Shown here piece by piece: positions 47,228 to 58,195 of a stretch of DNA of 64,000 bases. Every line of letters begins with the position of its first letter. Position 1 is the stretch's first letter. The stretch is from Dipteris shenzhenensis. Lineage: Eukaryota; Polypodiophyta; Polypodiopsida; Gleicheniales. Both the position numbers and the translations under genes were made by a program. The stretch is from the NCBI GenBank assembly GCA_047967505.1, contig CM106540.1; one strand, given 5' to 3'. Below the pieces are notes generated by a model, which did not search any database, was not told where the DNA came from, and worked only from the letters and a program-made list of their open reading frames with translations.

Positions 47228-48640
47228 GAGAAAGTACTAGATTCTAGGGAGATTTGGCCGCACTAGGGAGATTTGGCCATGCGGCCAAATCTTATGGGCT
47301 TCTTTTAAAGCACTAGAAGGGGAGGTTTGGATGTGTGGCCAAATCATATGGGCTTCTTTCAAAGCACCAAAGTTTGGGGAGATTTGGCCTTGTGGCCAGA
47401 TCTTGTGGGCTTCTTTCAAAGCACTAGGGTCTGGAGAGATTTGGCTGTGCAACCAAATCTTGCTAGCTTCTTTCAAATCAGTCAAATCTTTCTAGCTTCT
47501 TTTAAATCACTTGGGTTTAGGGAGATTTGGCCGTGCGGCCAAATCTTGCTAACTTCTTTCTAATCACGAGGGCCTATGGAGATTTGGCCGTGCGGCTAAA
47601 TCTTTTCAAAGCACGAGGGTTTGGGGAGATTTGTGTGCAGTCAAATCTTGGTAGCTTCTTTCTAATCACAAGGGTCTATGGAGATTTGGCCGTGCAGCCA
47701 AATCTTTTCAAAGCACCAGGTTTAGGGAGATTTGGTCGTGCGGCCAAATCTTGCTAACTTCTTTCTGATCACGAGGGTCTATGGAGATTTGGCCGTGCGG
47801 CTAAATCTTTTCAAAGCACGAGGGTTTGGGGAGATTTGTGTGCAGTCAAATCTTGGTAGCTTCTTTCTAATCACAAGGCTCTATGGAGATTTGGCCGTGC
47901 AGCCAAATCTTTTCAAAGCACCAGGTTTAGGGAGATTTGGCTGTGTGGCCAAATCTTGCTAGCTTCTTTCTAATCACGAGGGTCTATGGAGATTTGGCCA
48001 TACTACCAAAGCTTTTCAAAGCACCAGGGTTTGGGGAGATTTGTGTGCGGTCAAATCATGCTAGCTTCTTTGTAATCATAAGGGTCTATGGAGATTTGGC
48101 CGTGCCACCAAATCTTTTCAAAGCACTAGGTTTGGGGAGATTTGGCTACGATGCGAAATCTTTCTAGCTTTTTATAAATCACGAGGGTTTAGGAAAATTT
48201 GACTATGTGGCCAAATCTTGCTAGCTTCTTTCTAATCACAAGGGTCTAGGGAGATTTGGCCGTGCGGCCAAATCTTTTCAAAGCAACAGGATTTGGGGAG
48301 ATTTGATTGTGATGCCAAATCTTTCTAGCTTATTTTAAATCACCTGGGTCTAAGGAGATTTGGCCATGCGGCCAAATCTTGCTAGCTTCTTCTAATCACG
48401 AGGGTCGAGGGAGATTTGGCCATGCGGCCAAATCTTGCTATCTTCTTTCTAATCATGAGTGTCGAGGAAGATTTGGTTGTGTGGCCAAATCTTTTCAAAG
48501 CAGCAAGGTTTAGGAAGATTTAGTTGTGATGCCAAATCTTTATAGCTTCTTTGAAATCACCATGATCTAGGGAGATTTGGCTGTACGGCCAAATGTTGTA
48601 TGTTTTGAAAGAAGCCAGAAGATTTGGCCGCATGGCCAAA
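47228..48640. repeat. Central palindrome array, left block (about 26 units)
   Basis: About 26 copies of a 20-22-bp palindrome of the form GATTTGGCC-NNNN-GGCCAAATC are spaced roughly every 50 bp and separated by aagcacgagggt.tggg or tagcttctttctaatcac. Between 47527 and 48141 three copies form a 205-bp higher-order repeat. The array lies in front of the divergent ParB/methylase-like gene. Short arginine/leucine-rich ORFs in it (47527-48167) repeat with the 205-bp period and are artefacts. Confidence 0.92.
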
Positions 48641-48644
48641 TCTC

Positions 48645-48830
48645 CCCATTTAAAATTTAAAATTCAAATCCTAAGATTCAAATTTCAAATCTGAAAATTT
48701 CAAAATCTTAGATTCAAAATTTAAAATTCAAAATTTAAAATTCAAAATTCAAAATTCAAAATTCAAAATCTTAGATACAGAATTCAAATTTCAAATTTGA
48801 AGATATGAAAGTCAAATCATATACTAAAGA
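48645..48830. repeat. AT-rich TTCAAAATT repeats, left
   Basis: Runs of ttcaaaatttaaaattcaaaattc directly follow the left palindrome array. Similar sequence in the opposite sense (ttttgaattttgaatttt) precedes the right array at 49985-50125, giving the centre a rough mirror symmetry. Confidence 0.8.
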
Positions 48831-49984
48831 CCCTACTTTCAAATCACACTTCGAGATTCCTACTTTTACAAGACTCTTTCTTTCAAATCGTGGTGTTCCA
48901 AAATGGAGAAAGTGGAGAACATGCATGAATTAGGTACACTTTCAATTTCTTTCATTTTCTTACTTGGATGATTGAGTAGCTATTGTTGTTTGTGAGCTTC
49001 TGCTCTTTGGATTTCAAGCAATCGTAGGAGCTGAGAGGATTTTGTCCAAAGGGGATTTCGTGAAGAGGGGGTTTCATGAGATTAACTCGAAAAAGGAGAA
49101 GCTTCAGACTGTGGTAGTGCAGGCAGCCGAAACTAAGGACGAGGACGGTAGAGGAAACTGTGGTAGTGCAGGCAATCGAAACTGACGACGAGGACGGTAG
49201 AGGGAAAGAGCGCAACCGAAACTGAGGACGAGGATAGCAGAGGGAAAGAGCACAGCGGAGGAAGAGATGGCGAGGAGGGCACCGAAACTGCAGCAGCGTA
49301 GGAGGCCTTAGAGCACAGCGGAGGAAGAGATGGGCGCCGAAACAGCAACAGCGTAGGAGGCCTTAGAGCACAGCGATGGCGAGGAGGGCGCCGAAACTGC
49401 AACAGCGTAGGAGGCCTTAGGCGCAGGTGAGAGGACGGACAGAAGTGAAGGAGGAGGACGAGGATGGCGGAGGAAGAGATGGAGGAAAAGACCTCTTTCT
49501 AATCCAACTATTGTGTGTGGAATCTATGGAGAGTTGAATTGGTAATGGAATTTTAAAACCTACATGGTTAAGTACACATTGCTAGGACAAAACTGGGATG
49601 GGGAGCCTCCCGGGACCTCTTATTTTAATATAGTTTTGAAGTTTTTTGCTTGCAATTAGCTAAGCAAGGGTGGAGGAGTGTTTTCCAAGAACTACCCCAT
49701 CTAAGATGTTGTCCTAAAGCTCTCAAACCACCCTAGGCACACATTGGAGATCTAGGAAGGGAGAGAACAAGGTGAGCCTAGCACTTGATCCCCCATGAAG
49801 ACGAATTCAATTCCTTCTCATAGGTTTACTTTTTATGCTTGGTTTAAAAGGTTTGTTTAGCTTTGCCTTTTAAAGTTTTGGTTTTTTTATAGTTTTAGAT
49901 TTTCTAGTTTGCTTTTAAAGTAATAGTATGATTTTAAAGTGTAATAGCGTGAATCATGAAAAGCATGTATGATTTTTTTGAAAG
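48831..49984. other. Central spacer of the 13.5-kb transposon, probable bidirectional promoter
   Basis: No ORF is supported. It holds a GC-richer minisatellite at 49090-49490 (units like gaaactgaggacgaggacggtagaggaaa and gcgtaggaggccttagagcacagcggaggaagagatgg), then AT-rich sequence. Because genes leave it in both directions, promoters and the missing first exon of the transposase gene are expected here. I cannot point to them. Confidence 0.5.
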
Positions 49985-50125
49985 TAGGATCTCTACATTT
50001 GAATTTCAAAATTTGAAACTTGAAACTTGAAATTTGAATTTTTTATTTTAAATTTTGAATTTTGAATTTTAAAAATTAAATTTTAAATTTTAAAATCTGG
50101 ATCTTCAATTTTTAAATTTAATGTT
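49985..50125. repeat. AT-rich TTTTGAATTTT repeats, right
   Basis: The mirror partner of 48645-48830, directly before the right palindrome array. Confidence 0.75.
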
Positions 50126-50129
50126 TGAA

Positions 50130-50860
50130 GATTTGTCCATGTGGCCAAATCTTCCTAGTGATTTGAAAGAAGCTAGCAACATTTGGCAGCACGGCAAAAT
50201 CTTCCCAAACCCTAATGCTTTGAAAGATTTGGCCACACGGCCAAATCTCCTAGAACCTGGTGATTTGAAAGAAGCATGCAAGAGGAGGTTGCACAGCCAA
50301 AACTCTCCATACCCTAGTGCTTTGAAAGAAGCCTACAAGATTTGCCCACACGACCAAATCTCCCCAAGTTTGAAAGAACGCCACAACCAAATCTTCTCAG
50401 TGCTTTGAAAGAAGTCACCGAGGTCTCGAAGGATTTGGCCGTGCATTCAAATCTTGCTAGCTTCTTTGAAAGCACCAAGGTTTGAGCAGATTTGGCCATG
50501 TGGCCAAATCTTATTGCTTCTTTCAAAGCACTAGTGTCTTAGGAGATTTGGCCATGTGGCCAAATCTTGTTGGCTCCTTTCAAAGCACCAGGGTCTAGGG
50601 AGATTTGACCATGTGGCCAAATCTTGTGGGCTTCTTTCAAAGCACCAAGGTCTAAGTAGATTTGGATGTGTGCATAAATCTTGATGGCTTCTTGAAAGCA
50701 CCAGCATCTCGGGAGATTTGGTTGTGTGGACAAATCTTGCTATCTCCCTTTCAAAGCACCATGGTCTATGAAGATTTGGCCATATAGCCAAATTTTGCTG
50801 CCTAAAATTCAAAGCACCAAGGTTTAGGAAGATTTGGTCTTGCAATGAAATCTTGTAAAG
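50130..50860. repeat. Central palindrome array, right block (about 14 units)
   Basis: About 14 units of GATTTGGCC-NNNN-GGCCAAATC, more diverged than on the left and separated by gctttgaaagaagc or ttctttcaaagcacca. The spacer orientation flips near 50400. It ends about 60 bp before the splice acceptor of the transposase exon, so the array may lie within its first intron. Confidence 0.9.
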
Positions 50861-50928
50861 CATTTTCATCCTAAGTCACACCATCAGATATCAATATTGA
50901 ACTATAACAAATGCTATGTACTATGCAG

Positions 50929-53900
50929 GTGCCACATTGAAAGTGGGGGTTAAAGTCAACTTGCTTGTCACTGGAAAGATTGTTGCCATTGGGACAATAT
51001 TCTCTACATCACATGATGGCATGTGCCAAGGTGTGCCCTTGGGAGAAAACAATGTATCGGTGGCAATCGATATTTGTATGGATGAAAGTGCACTTCTTCC
51101 ATTTCCTACAATGGATGCATTCTTAGTCTATGAGGCTTTGGGTAGTGTTGTTCGTTGGAAAGCACAATCAATGAGTTGTGTGGACAATGTCAATGGAGCT
51201 ATTGTACCAATGAATGATATAACATTAGATACCATTGACGTTGAACCTCTATGTGAATATGATGAGTTTTCCATTCGAGAATCATGGAAGGACAAGAAAT
51301 GGGATGAGCAGAAAACCAAGAGCATTGCAGAGGGTGTTGTTTTGTATGTCTACCCATTTGAACCTATAAATTTTGAGATGCTTGGTGAAGGTAATCTAGG
51401 TGTGGGAATTGAAAAGTATCACAGTGATGTATCAAGCATTGATACCATCCACTTAATAAAATGGCCCATTGCACAAATACTCGGGGGGGTCACTCATCAT
51501 ATGTAACCCTATCACGTGAGTTCAACAGAAGGATATTTTTTATTCCTAAAATTTACAGAAATAAATATACATAAGGGACTATTAAAAATAGTTTTGGAAA
51601 AAATTTACACATTTGTATAGAAAAGGGGTACATTTTATTAATGAAAAAATTTACAGATAAGGGATTTTAAATATAGGCCTTGAACGCACGTGGTATAGAG
51701 GGTTTATACATAGTGACCCCCCCGAGCACAAATAACCTTTTTAGATGGAACTTCATTAAGAATCGATGACACCATGAATTCTTCAAGTGGTTCTGGGAAA
51801 AAGCACATGGAAGATGAGGACCCAATGGAAAAATCCACAAAAAAGAGGCATTACTGCATGATAAAGAGAAAAGCTAAAAAACATAGCATGCCATTAGCAT
51901 CATCTAGACTCACAAGGGATGCAGTCATAAAAGTATCTATGATTGATTGTTGTAAAAAAAATTGTTGTCAATTTGCCGATCGTCAAATGATCTCCAAATT
52001 ACGCATAGAGTATTGGGGCCAAAGTTTGGAGGCTCGCACCAATTATGTATATGACACTCTTGGGGTTGCTTGTCGAAAAGATGACAATGGGCAGTTCAAA
52101 TATGTCTTTTCATTAAATGGTATTCATGTTTGTTGTAGAGCATGGTATGAAATGCATGGTATTCCAAAAACAACATTTTATCGATACAGGGAGCAATTTG
52201 AAATTGGTATACGAAGGTGCATACATGGTAATAAAGGAATCGTGCGGAGAGGTTGGGACCACATAGAACTGGGTAGAGCCATAATCCAAGATTTTGTGGA
52301 TAACAATTCTGAGCGTATGCCACACAAAAGTAGAACACTTCAGGATGGATCAAGGGAAACACAGTTGGTGATACCGGATGTATACAAGCAGGTTGATATT
52401 CTCTATGAAGTTGACATGCAATTAAAGCATAGTTTGGGTTGTAAGGAGATTTCAACTTCCACATTCAACCGCATATGGAACTCTGAATTCAAGCATGTAA
52501 CTTTGTCAAAAACAAGTGAATTCTCTAAGTGTGGTTTATGTAGTGCAATCAAGGCTCAGCTTGCAGCGACAAAATGCCAAAATGAACGTAATAAGTTGAT
52601 GGAAGATAGAAGAAAGCACATGTTACAGCAAAAAAGTTGTAGAAATGTGTACTACACTTGGCGCAGATTTTTTGAAATGTATCCTCAGACATACTTGTGC
52701 ATTATCCATGATAAGATGGACCAAAAGAAGACAGCCTTACGCAATCGTTCAAAGGACATAGACAAATCGTTTCAGCTCCCAGTGGCTTTGACTGGCATGA
52801 TAACACATGGACATGGTCAGGGACGTTATGGTCACTTTTCTTTATCCTTGTGGCCGTCGGATCCTAACTTCACAATTGGTTCATTGGCTTTGTGTTTGAG
52901 AAATCTTGAAAGATTTGATAACCATGCACTTGGAGATTTGGTACATGATGGGATGCCAAGGTCTGACAATGCTCTGCTAAACGCACTAACCTCAAGAGAA
53001 GCATTGGATTCTCACTATGTTTCTAATGGCAAGCAACAACTTCATCTTGGAGCAGTGGGTGGAACATTCAAAGACCTTGGACTTGGAAGTTCCCATCAAG
53101 AAAATCCTTATAAGAAACTACCCGAACACCTATTATTGCAGTTGGATAATTGTGGTTCTGAAAACAAGAATAGGTACTTGTTTGCATACCTATCATTACT
53201 TGTTGCTCGAGGGATTTTCAAGTCAATTCAATCGGGATTCTTGATGGTTGGGCATACACATGAGGATATTGATGCAATGTTTAGCAGGTTTTCAGAGAGG
53301 TTAAGAACTAGCCAAACATTGACATTTGCACATCTCATGGATACTTTTAGACAATGTGAGGATCTTCTCCAACGCCATTTTTGGTAACGGAAGTCCCTGA
53401 TTTCAAGAGCTATGTTGATGGATGCCTGTGCGATGGGAAAGATTCTTTAGTGGGACACTCAAAGCCTCTCCAATTTTGGTTCTTTATGCGAAATGAAGTT
53501 CCTATCATGCAATATAAAGTGCATCCATGATCATTAGATTGGCAACAAAGTGAAGGTGGCATTGAGTTGTGGAAGAGACATCCGGATGGTCATCCAATGC
53601 TACCAAGTGGAGAGCCACCTTATGTAACCATGTTCAAGTATGTGAAGGATCACTTAGATGTGATAGTTGGTATCAAGGAGTATGTACGCTTTTGGGAAAA
53701 ATGGGCACGCTTGCAAGGTCTAGAAGCATCTTTCACAAAGTTTTACAAGCCAGTAGTGAAGTACTGGAAGAGCATGATTGATGAGCTTGATAAACCAAAC
53801 AATAGTGTAGAGGGCATGTACGAGAGATTTTGGCCAAAGACGCAACATATTGATTGTGTGCAAGTAGTTGATAATGAAAATGATGAGTTTCAAGGAATTG

Positions 53901-54385
53901 AAGAGTTGAATGATCATTACTGTGGACCTCAAAGGAAAAAGCCAAAACAATCATTTGATCCAATGGTTGATGTACAAAAAGGACACTTTCTTTTGGTCCG
54001 ACCAGCAGAAAAAATTTACCCGATTTGGCTAGGCATTGCTCAAACTGATGTACAAAAGGATAATAAATCTAAAAACTTCAAGAAGGTTTTCATACAATAT
54101 TGGGCACCTATATGCAAAAGACACAATGCACAAATTGAGGAGGTATATGCAGATTGTTGGAACAAGGTTTGGATGTGCAATAAAGGTGATCCTCCACATT
54201 GGGAATTTGTTGATGCTATTGTATGGTCATGGGTTCCAAAATGTAACCTCTCAAAGAAGGTTTCCTCAAAGAGCAGCAACCTCCCCATCAAGGTGAAGAT
54301 ACCAACCATTGCACGCAAGCGAGCTTTATCCAATTTTTCTCATAGAACAGATTCCGACTCTGATGCTGACTCCACAATGGAGTGA
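50929..54385 (+). pseudogene. DDE-type transposase of the 13.5-kb transposon (DUF8039-like plus DUF7869-like)
   Basis: A splice acceptor (TACTATGCAG, ending 50928) opens the exon. The first 190 codons resemble DUF8039 (GKIVAIGTIFSTSHDG, LLPFPTMDAFLVYEALG). A 247-bp MITE (51480-51726) cuts the frame, which continues unchanged behind it. The main part has cysteine-rich segments (CCKKNCCQF, KCGLCSAI) and FSLNGIHVCCRAWYEMHGI. The putative catalytic residues are in CIIHDKMDQKK (about 52710), LLLQLDNCGSENKN (about 53145) and GHTHEDIDAMFSRFS (about 53262), as in DUF7869 proteins. A one-base deletion in a T-run near 53380 and a TGA near 53528 separate the last 272 codons, which end at 54385. The protein would bind the TIRs and move the element. 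Confidence 0.78.
51480..51726. mobile_element. 247-bp MITE inserted in the transposase exon
   Basis: The ends are the perfect inverted repeat CTCGGGGGGGTCACT / AGTGACCCCCCCGAG. The 8-bp TSD CACAAATA lies on both sides (51472-51479 and 51727-51734). The inside is AT-rich and noncoding. An 8-bp TSD fits the hAT group, though the G-rich TIR is not the typical hAT consensus. Confidence 0.92.
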
Positions 54386-54901
54386 AGGTACTTGAAAAGC
54401 ATGACTTTTTTTTCCTTGCACAATAATAATTTAATTGAATACTGACAAATATTTGGAAGGTATGACATTGATCTTTTTTCTTTATCTTTTTTTTTGCAGA
54501 CCATTGCTTTGTGGTTGCAAGTTCTGTACACTCGACAAAATATCAAGGACTAGTGTTGCATTCTTACTTTTTCTCCAACTAAACTAAAATGGTGTTTTTG
54601 AACACCACCTTTTTTCGAGAAGAGGCAAAAAATGCTTCGTTAAACTCAAACAATTGTGAGTTTCATATACACGGCCAAATCCAAGGAGAAAGTCAATGGA
54701 GTGCACTCAATGCATTGTAATTGTAACCCCTCAAAAAATACCATGCATTGGTCGAAACCTCAACATTTGACATTTTATTTATGTTGATGCAAACCATGCA
54801 CATTTGCAAGATTTGGATGGACTACCAAATCTATGGGAAAAATCAATGAAAAACATTGAATGTTACATAATTACAACCCCTCAAAAGTTCCCAAATTATC
54901 A
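54386..54901. other. Right subterminal region of the 13.5-kb transposon
   Basis: Noncoding. It holds the palindrome at 54591-54608 (exact inverse of 41960-41977), one half and one full variant of the GATTTGG palindrome (54672-54681, 54809-54830), and two copies of a taattgtaacccctcaaaa / taattacaacccctcaaaa repeat (54718-54736 and 54868-54886). Confidence 0.7.
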
Positions 54902-54931
54902 GGATTTTCCCAAATTCTCTAATATGGTGTT
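54902..54931 (-). repeat. Right terminal inverted repeat (30 bp)
   Basis: The reverse complement begins AACACCATATTAGAG and ends GGGAAAATCC, 29 of 30 identical to 41412-41441. The next four bases are TTTA. Confidence 0.92.
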
Positions 54932-54935
54932 TTTA

Positions 54936-55079
54936 GAAGGCTCTAGAAATGGTCCACTAAAGAGGGAGAATAAGATCTTGCAAAAAATTTGGAGAAGAGG
55001 GGAAGAGGGAGCTTCAAAATGGAGGTGGTGGAGAAGATGATGAGGTGGCACTTTCAGGGTGGATTCTCTAGAACCTAGT
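54936..55079 (-). other. Copia-C leader sequence
   Basis: The reverse complement matches 58209-58350 (actaggttctagagaatccacc, cctcttctccaaattttttg, gtggaccatt). It is the untranslated leader after the PBS and was the target of the 13.5-kb transposon. Confidence 0.88.
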
Positions 55080-55094
55080 GGCTCTAATACCAAA

Positions 55095-55452
55095 TGAAGA
55101 GATGGGTGGGATAGAAGAGATTCATGATGACACAAAGGAAGAGCACAAGTGAAACCAAATCATGTGTATTGAAATGAAGGGAGAACCTCCCTTATATAGA
55201 GTGGAGAGGAAGGCATCCTGGATCATAGGCACCTCCCCTACATTAGTGGTTTCAGCCACTACATCATAGGAGCTGCCTAAATCAAAGGAACCTCCCATGT
55301 GGGGGCCTTTGCATTACATCATCACCTGTGTCATGGTGTGACACCTCATAGCACTAGGTGTGCTTCTACTACACACAGACACACACACATGTGACTCCCC
55401 TAGATGCACACATGCACCTTAGAGCAAGCCCTTGATCACATTTATCCCAACA
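55095..55452 (-). repeat. Copia-C LTR on the minus strand (358 bp)
   Basis: The minus strand runs from TGTTGGGATAAATG to CATCTCTTCA. Unusually it has internal sequence on both sides: a PBS (TGGTATTAGAGCC, 55080-55092) downstream and a polypurine tract (GAGAGGGGGTA, 55453-55463) upstream. That is the arrangement of an LTR shared by two tandem internal domains. Confidence 0.9.
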
Positions 55453-55465
55453 TACCCCCTCTCAA

Positions 55466-56640
55466 GGGTTTGCCTCTTGCTATGTCAAGGATACATCTAG
55501 TCACATAGTTTCTCATGCCATCTCATGGTGGTCAAGGATAAATCTATGGCTAGGATATCATGCTAGCAAAGGTGCCCAATGGTCAAGGTTTACAAAAATG
55601 GGATAGACCAAACACATATCACATGGTGACCAGAGGTGATTTACAAAAGACAAAGCACATAACACTCTTTTTTGAGTACTATTCTAGGCAGAGAACCTCA
55701 AAAATTGACCAAGTGATGATAAATAAGGTTCAAAAGATAGTGCTCAAAAGGAATAGTCTTTATCTTCTACCACAATTATATTCTTCATTTGTTGATGGAG
55801 TTCTCTCTTCAACCAGATTTGTCATGCTTTTCTTCTTCTCATTGCAAAACTTTTCTGAATGATTGTTCTTGCCACAATAAGTGCAAGGATGGACTTTGTA
55901 GCAATCTTTTTCAAGATGATTGGTCTTTCCACAATGCTTGCCTGCCTTGTACTTGCTCTTTGATGGAAACCTTACTGCAAGTGCTTGTGTGTGCACTTCA
56001 CCCATTCTTGAAGTGTTCTTTCTCTCTTTCTCTTGTAAAGCACTGATGATGCCCTCTAGTGTGGGTTAAGGAAGATTCTTTAAGGTAGTCACAACATAAT
56101 CATAGTCTTGAGGCATACTCTTCAAGAGCATAGCCATAGCATCATCTTCAGTAATTGGAGAGTTGATTAATGCCAATTGTGTCATAAGACTTCTCAAAGT
56201 ATTAACTGAGCTGCAACATTGTCTCCATCCATCTTAAGTTCAAAGAACTAAATTTTCAAATGCAACTTAGAAGTATGAAAGCTAGCTCCAAATAACACAT
56301 CTAACTTATGCCATGCCTCAAAAGGGGATTCCAAATCTAAAATATGATGCACATAATCATCTCCCAAACCTAATGCAATTATTGCATAAGATTTCTCTAT
56401 GCGTTTAGCATCTGTAGGTGTAGTTAAAGAAAGTCACTTGGCTTCCCTTTACCTTTGGTTGTGGTGGATTCACCTTCTTGAGATGACTGATTCCCTGACT
56501 TGACCAAGTCCCACAAATTCTCTTTCATAAGCACAAATTTGATTTTCATTTGCCAAGTGTGAAAACCTTGGACATTGAACTTGTTTATCTTAAAGGTAGC
56601 CATGAGAGGGTCTTACCTTTATCAAGCAATGTCTACTCTC
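55466..56640 (-). pseudogene. Copia-C gag relic
   Basis: From about 56603 downward the minus strand gives the start of a copia gag (MATFKINKFNVQGFHTWQMK), then many stops. Near 55800-55960 two CCHC-like motifs appear (CGKTNHLEKDC, CTYCGKNNHSEKFC). Pol is missing: the polypurine tract follows the gag end within about 300 bp. This is an internally deleted element. Confidence 0.78.
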
Positions 56641-57831
56641 TTACAAAATGACTAATCTTGCTGAACAAAGAAATCTCCCTCACCATATAAATGTAGATTG
56701 CTAGAGAGAAACTCAGAAAAGCCTAGTTGTTTAGCATAAGTATAACCAGTTGGCTTTTCCTTCACAAGTTTTGTTACCTTCCTATTGACATATCTAGGTG
56801 CTTGTTTCTCCTTCTTTGCTTCCACATATGAAGCATTGGAAGATGAAAAAGAGCTAGGAATTATTAGCCAATAATTTTATGTCAATAAGTCATCTCCAAG
56901 CCTGCATTAAGCATCCAACAACCAAAAAATGCCCAAAGTTGTAGCAAAAAATAGAGTAATTTGGAGGGTTTGATTCAAGCTTTATGAAGCATAACTGAGA
57001 GGGCTTTTAATGCACATTTTAAGATCTTATACCACAAATTGTCCACCTAGGAGGATTGCCCAAAAAATGTGCAAAGTTGCTCATGAGAACAATGTCTTCT
57101 CCGATTGCTCTTTTGCTTATTTCTCCATGCTCCAGCAAGCATTTGAGCTCTGATTTCACCAAGAGCAAGGTCTTAGCATTGCCTAACTTGGAAGCTTCTC
57201 AAAAAAGGCACATCTAGATGTGGTCCAAAGCTGATTGGTAGATTGTTGTTGGTTGGTGGATTGCTTGAGAGAGCGATTCTTTTGCTAGTGTGCTTGTTAG
57301 AATCCTTGTCGCATATGTTGCTTTCAGCCAATTGATGTTTGTGTCTCTGAGCAAAATTTTTGGAATGTTTGTGTTTACAAATGCCAAAGCTTACTCCAAT
57401 ACTTGGATGAAATGATGGATGCTTGCCCTTGGTGATTTGTACATTGTGATTGCATGCATTTCATTGTGTGTGTTTCATTGTGAAAAGTTGCTCTTATTAG
57501 CTCGATATTATCTTGGTCATTCGTAGTGTGCAAAATCGGGGTTTGCATTTTCTTCAATAGCAACAAGAGGCCATGTCTGCCGAAGCATGATATTTGGTCG
57601 AAGTATCATACTCAATGAGCATAAAGATCACGGAGGATCAAACCAAGTGTGGAAAAACATGAGCAGAGAGGCACCAAGTAGGAAACACTCAATCTATAGC
57701 AATGTATATGAACAATACAAAGATAGACTTCTTATATAGAGAGAGCCTTTAAAAATAGTCAATGCTTGTGGGATCCTCTCCACATCTCTCCCAATGGATG
57801 TCCTTGCTCCACATCTTCACATCATGTATTC
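56641..57831. other. Unassigned sequence between Copia-C pieces
   Basis: No LTR boundary, PBS or readable frame longer than about 60 codons can be supported. It should contain the 5' end of the element whose gag lies to the left, but I could not find it. Confidence 0.4.
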
Positions 57832-58193
57832 TGTTGGGATAAATGTGATCAAGGGCTTGCTCTAAGGTGCATGTGTACATCTAGGGGAGTCACATGTGTG
57901 TGTGTGTTTGTGTGTAGTAGAAGCACACCTAGTGCTATGAGGTGTCAGACCATGACACAGGTGATGATGTAATGAAAAGGCCCCCACATGGGAGCTTCCT
58001 TTGATTTAGGCAGTTCCTATGATGTAGGGGCTGATTGCCACTGATGTAGGGGAGGTGCCAATGATCTAGGACGTCTTCCTCTCCACTCGATATAAGGGAG
58101 GTTCTCCCCTCATTTCAATACACATGCTTTTGGTTTCACTTGTGCTCTTCCTTTGTGTCATCATGAATCTCTTCTATCCCACCCATCTCTTCA
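57832..58193 (+). repeat. Copia-C LTR on the plus strand (362 bp)
   Basis: TGTTGGGATAAATG to CATCTCTTCA, homologous to 55095-55452 in inverse orientation. The PBS TGGTATTAGAGCC follows at 58196-58208. No partner LTR appears downstream, so this is a 5' LTR plus leader fragment. Confidence 0.92.
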
Positions 58194-58195
58194 TT

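Larger units (their letters stand above)
41412..54931. mobile_element. 13.5-kb DNA transposon with TIRs, DDE transposase, ParB/methylase-like and SET genes
   Basis: The ends are 30-bp terminal inverted repeats differing at one base, and both flanks carry TTTA (41408-41411 and 54932-54935). Outside them the interrupted Copia-C leader can be rejoined and matches the uninterrupted paralogue at 58341-58370. Two divergent gene blocks face outward from a central region of palindromic arrays (47228-50860). To the left, on the minus strand, are a ParB-like/methyltransferase-like gene and a SET-domain gene. To the right, on the plus strand, is a transposase with DUF8039-like and DUF7869-like parts. 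Introns with GT-AG borders show it is eukaryotic. All genes carry stops or frameshifts, so this copy is not autonomous now. I cannot place it in a named superfamily. Confidence 0.88.

Noticed and set aside
47527-48167. Three similar 76-residue ORFs that might be a small gene family
   Set aside because: They recur exactly with the 205-bp higher-order repeat and translate the palindromes.
47228-48640. CRISPR-like array of spaced palindromic repeats
   Set aside because: The spacers are themselves repeated with a 205-bp period, there are no cas genes, and the surrounding genes have introns. It is a eukaryotic transposon array.
49133-49402. Serine/proline-rich ORF on the minus strand in the transposon centre
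   Set aside because: It translates a minisatellite (repeats of gaggaagagatgg and ggaggccttag) and is not conserved in frame between units.
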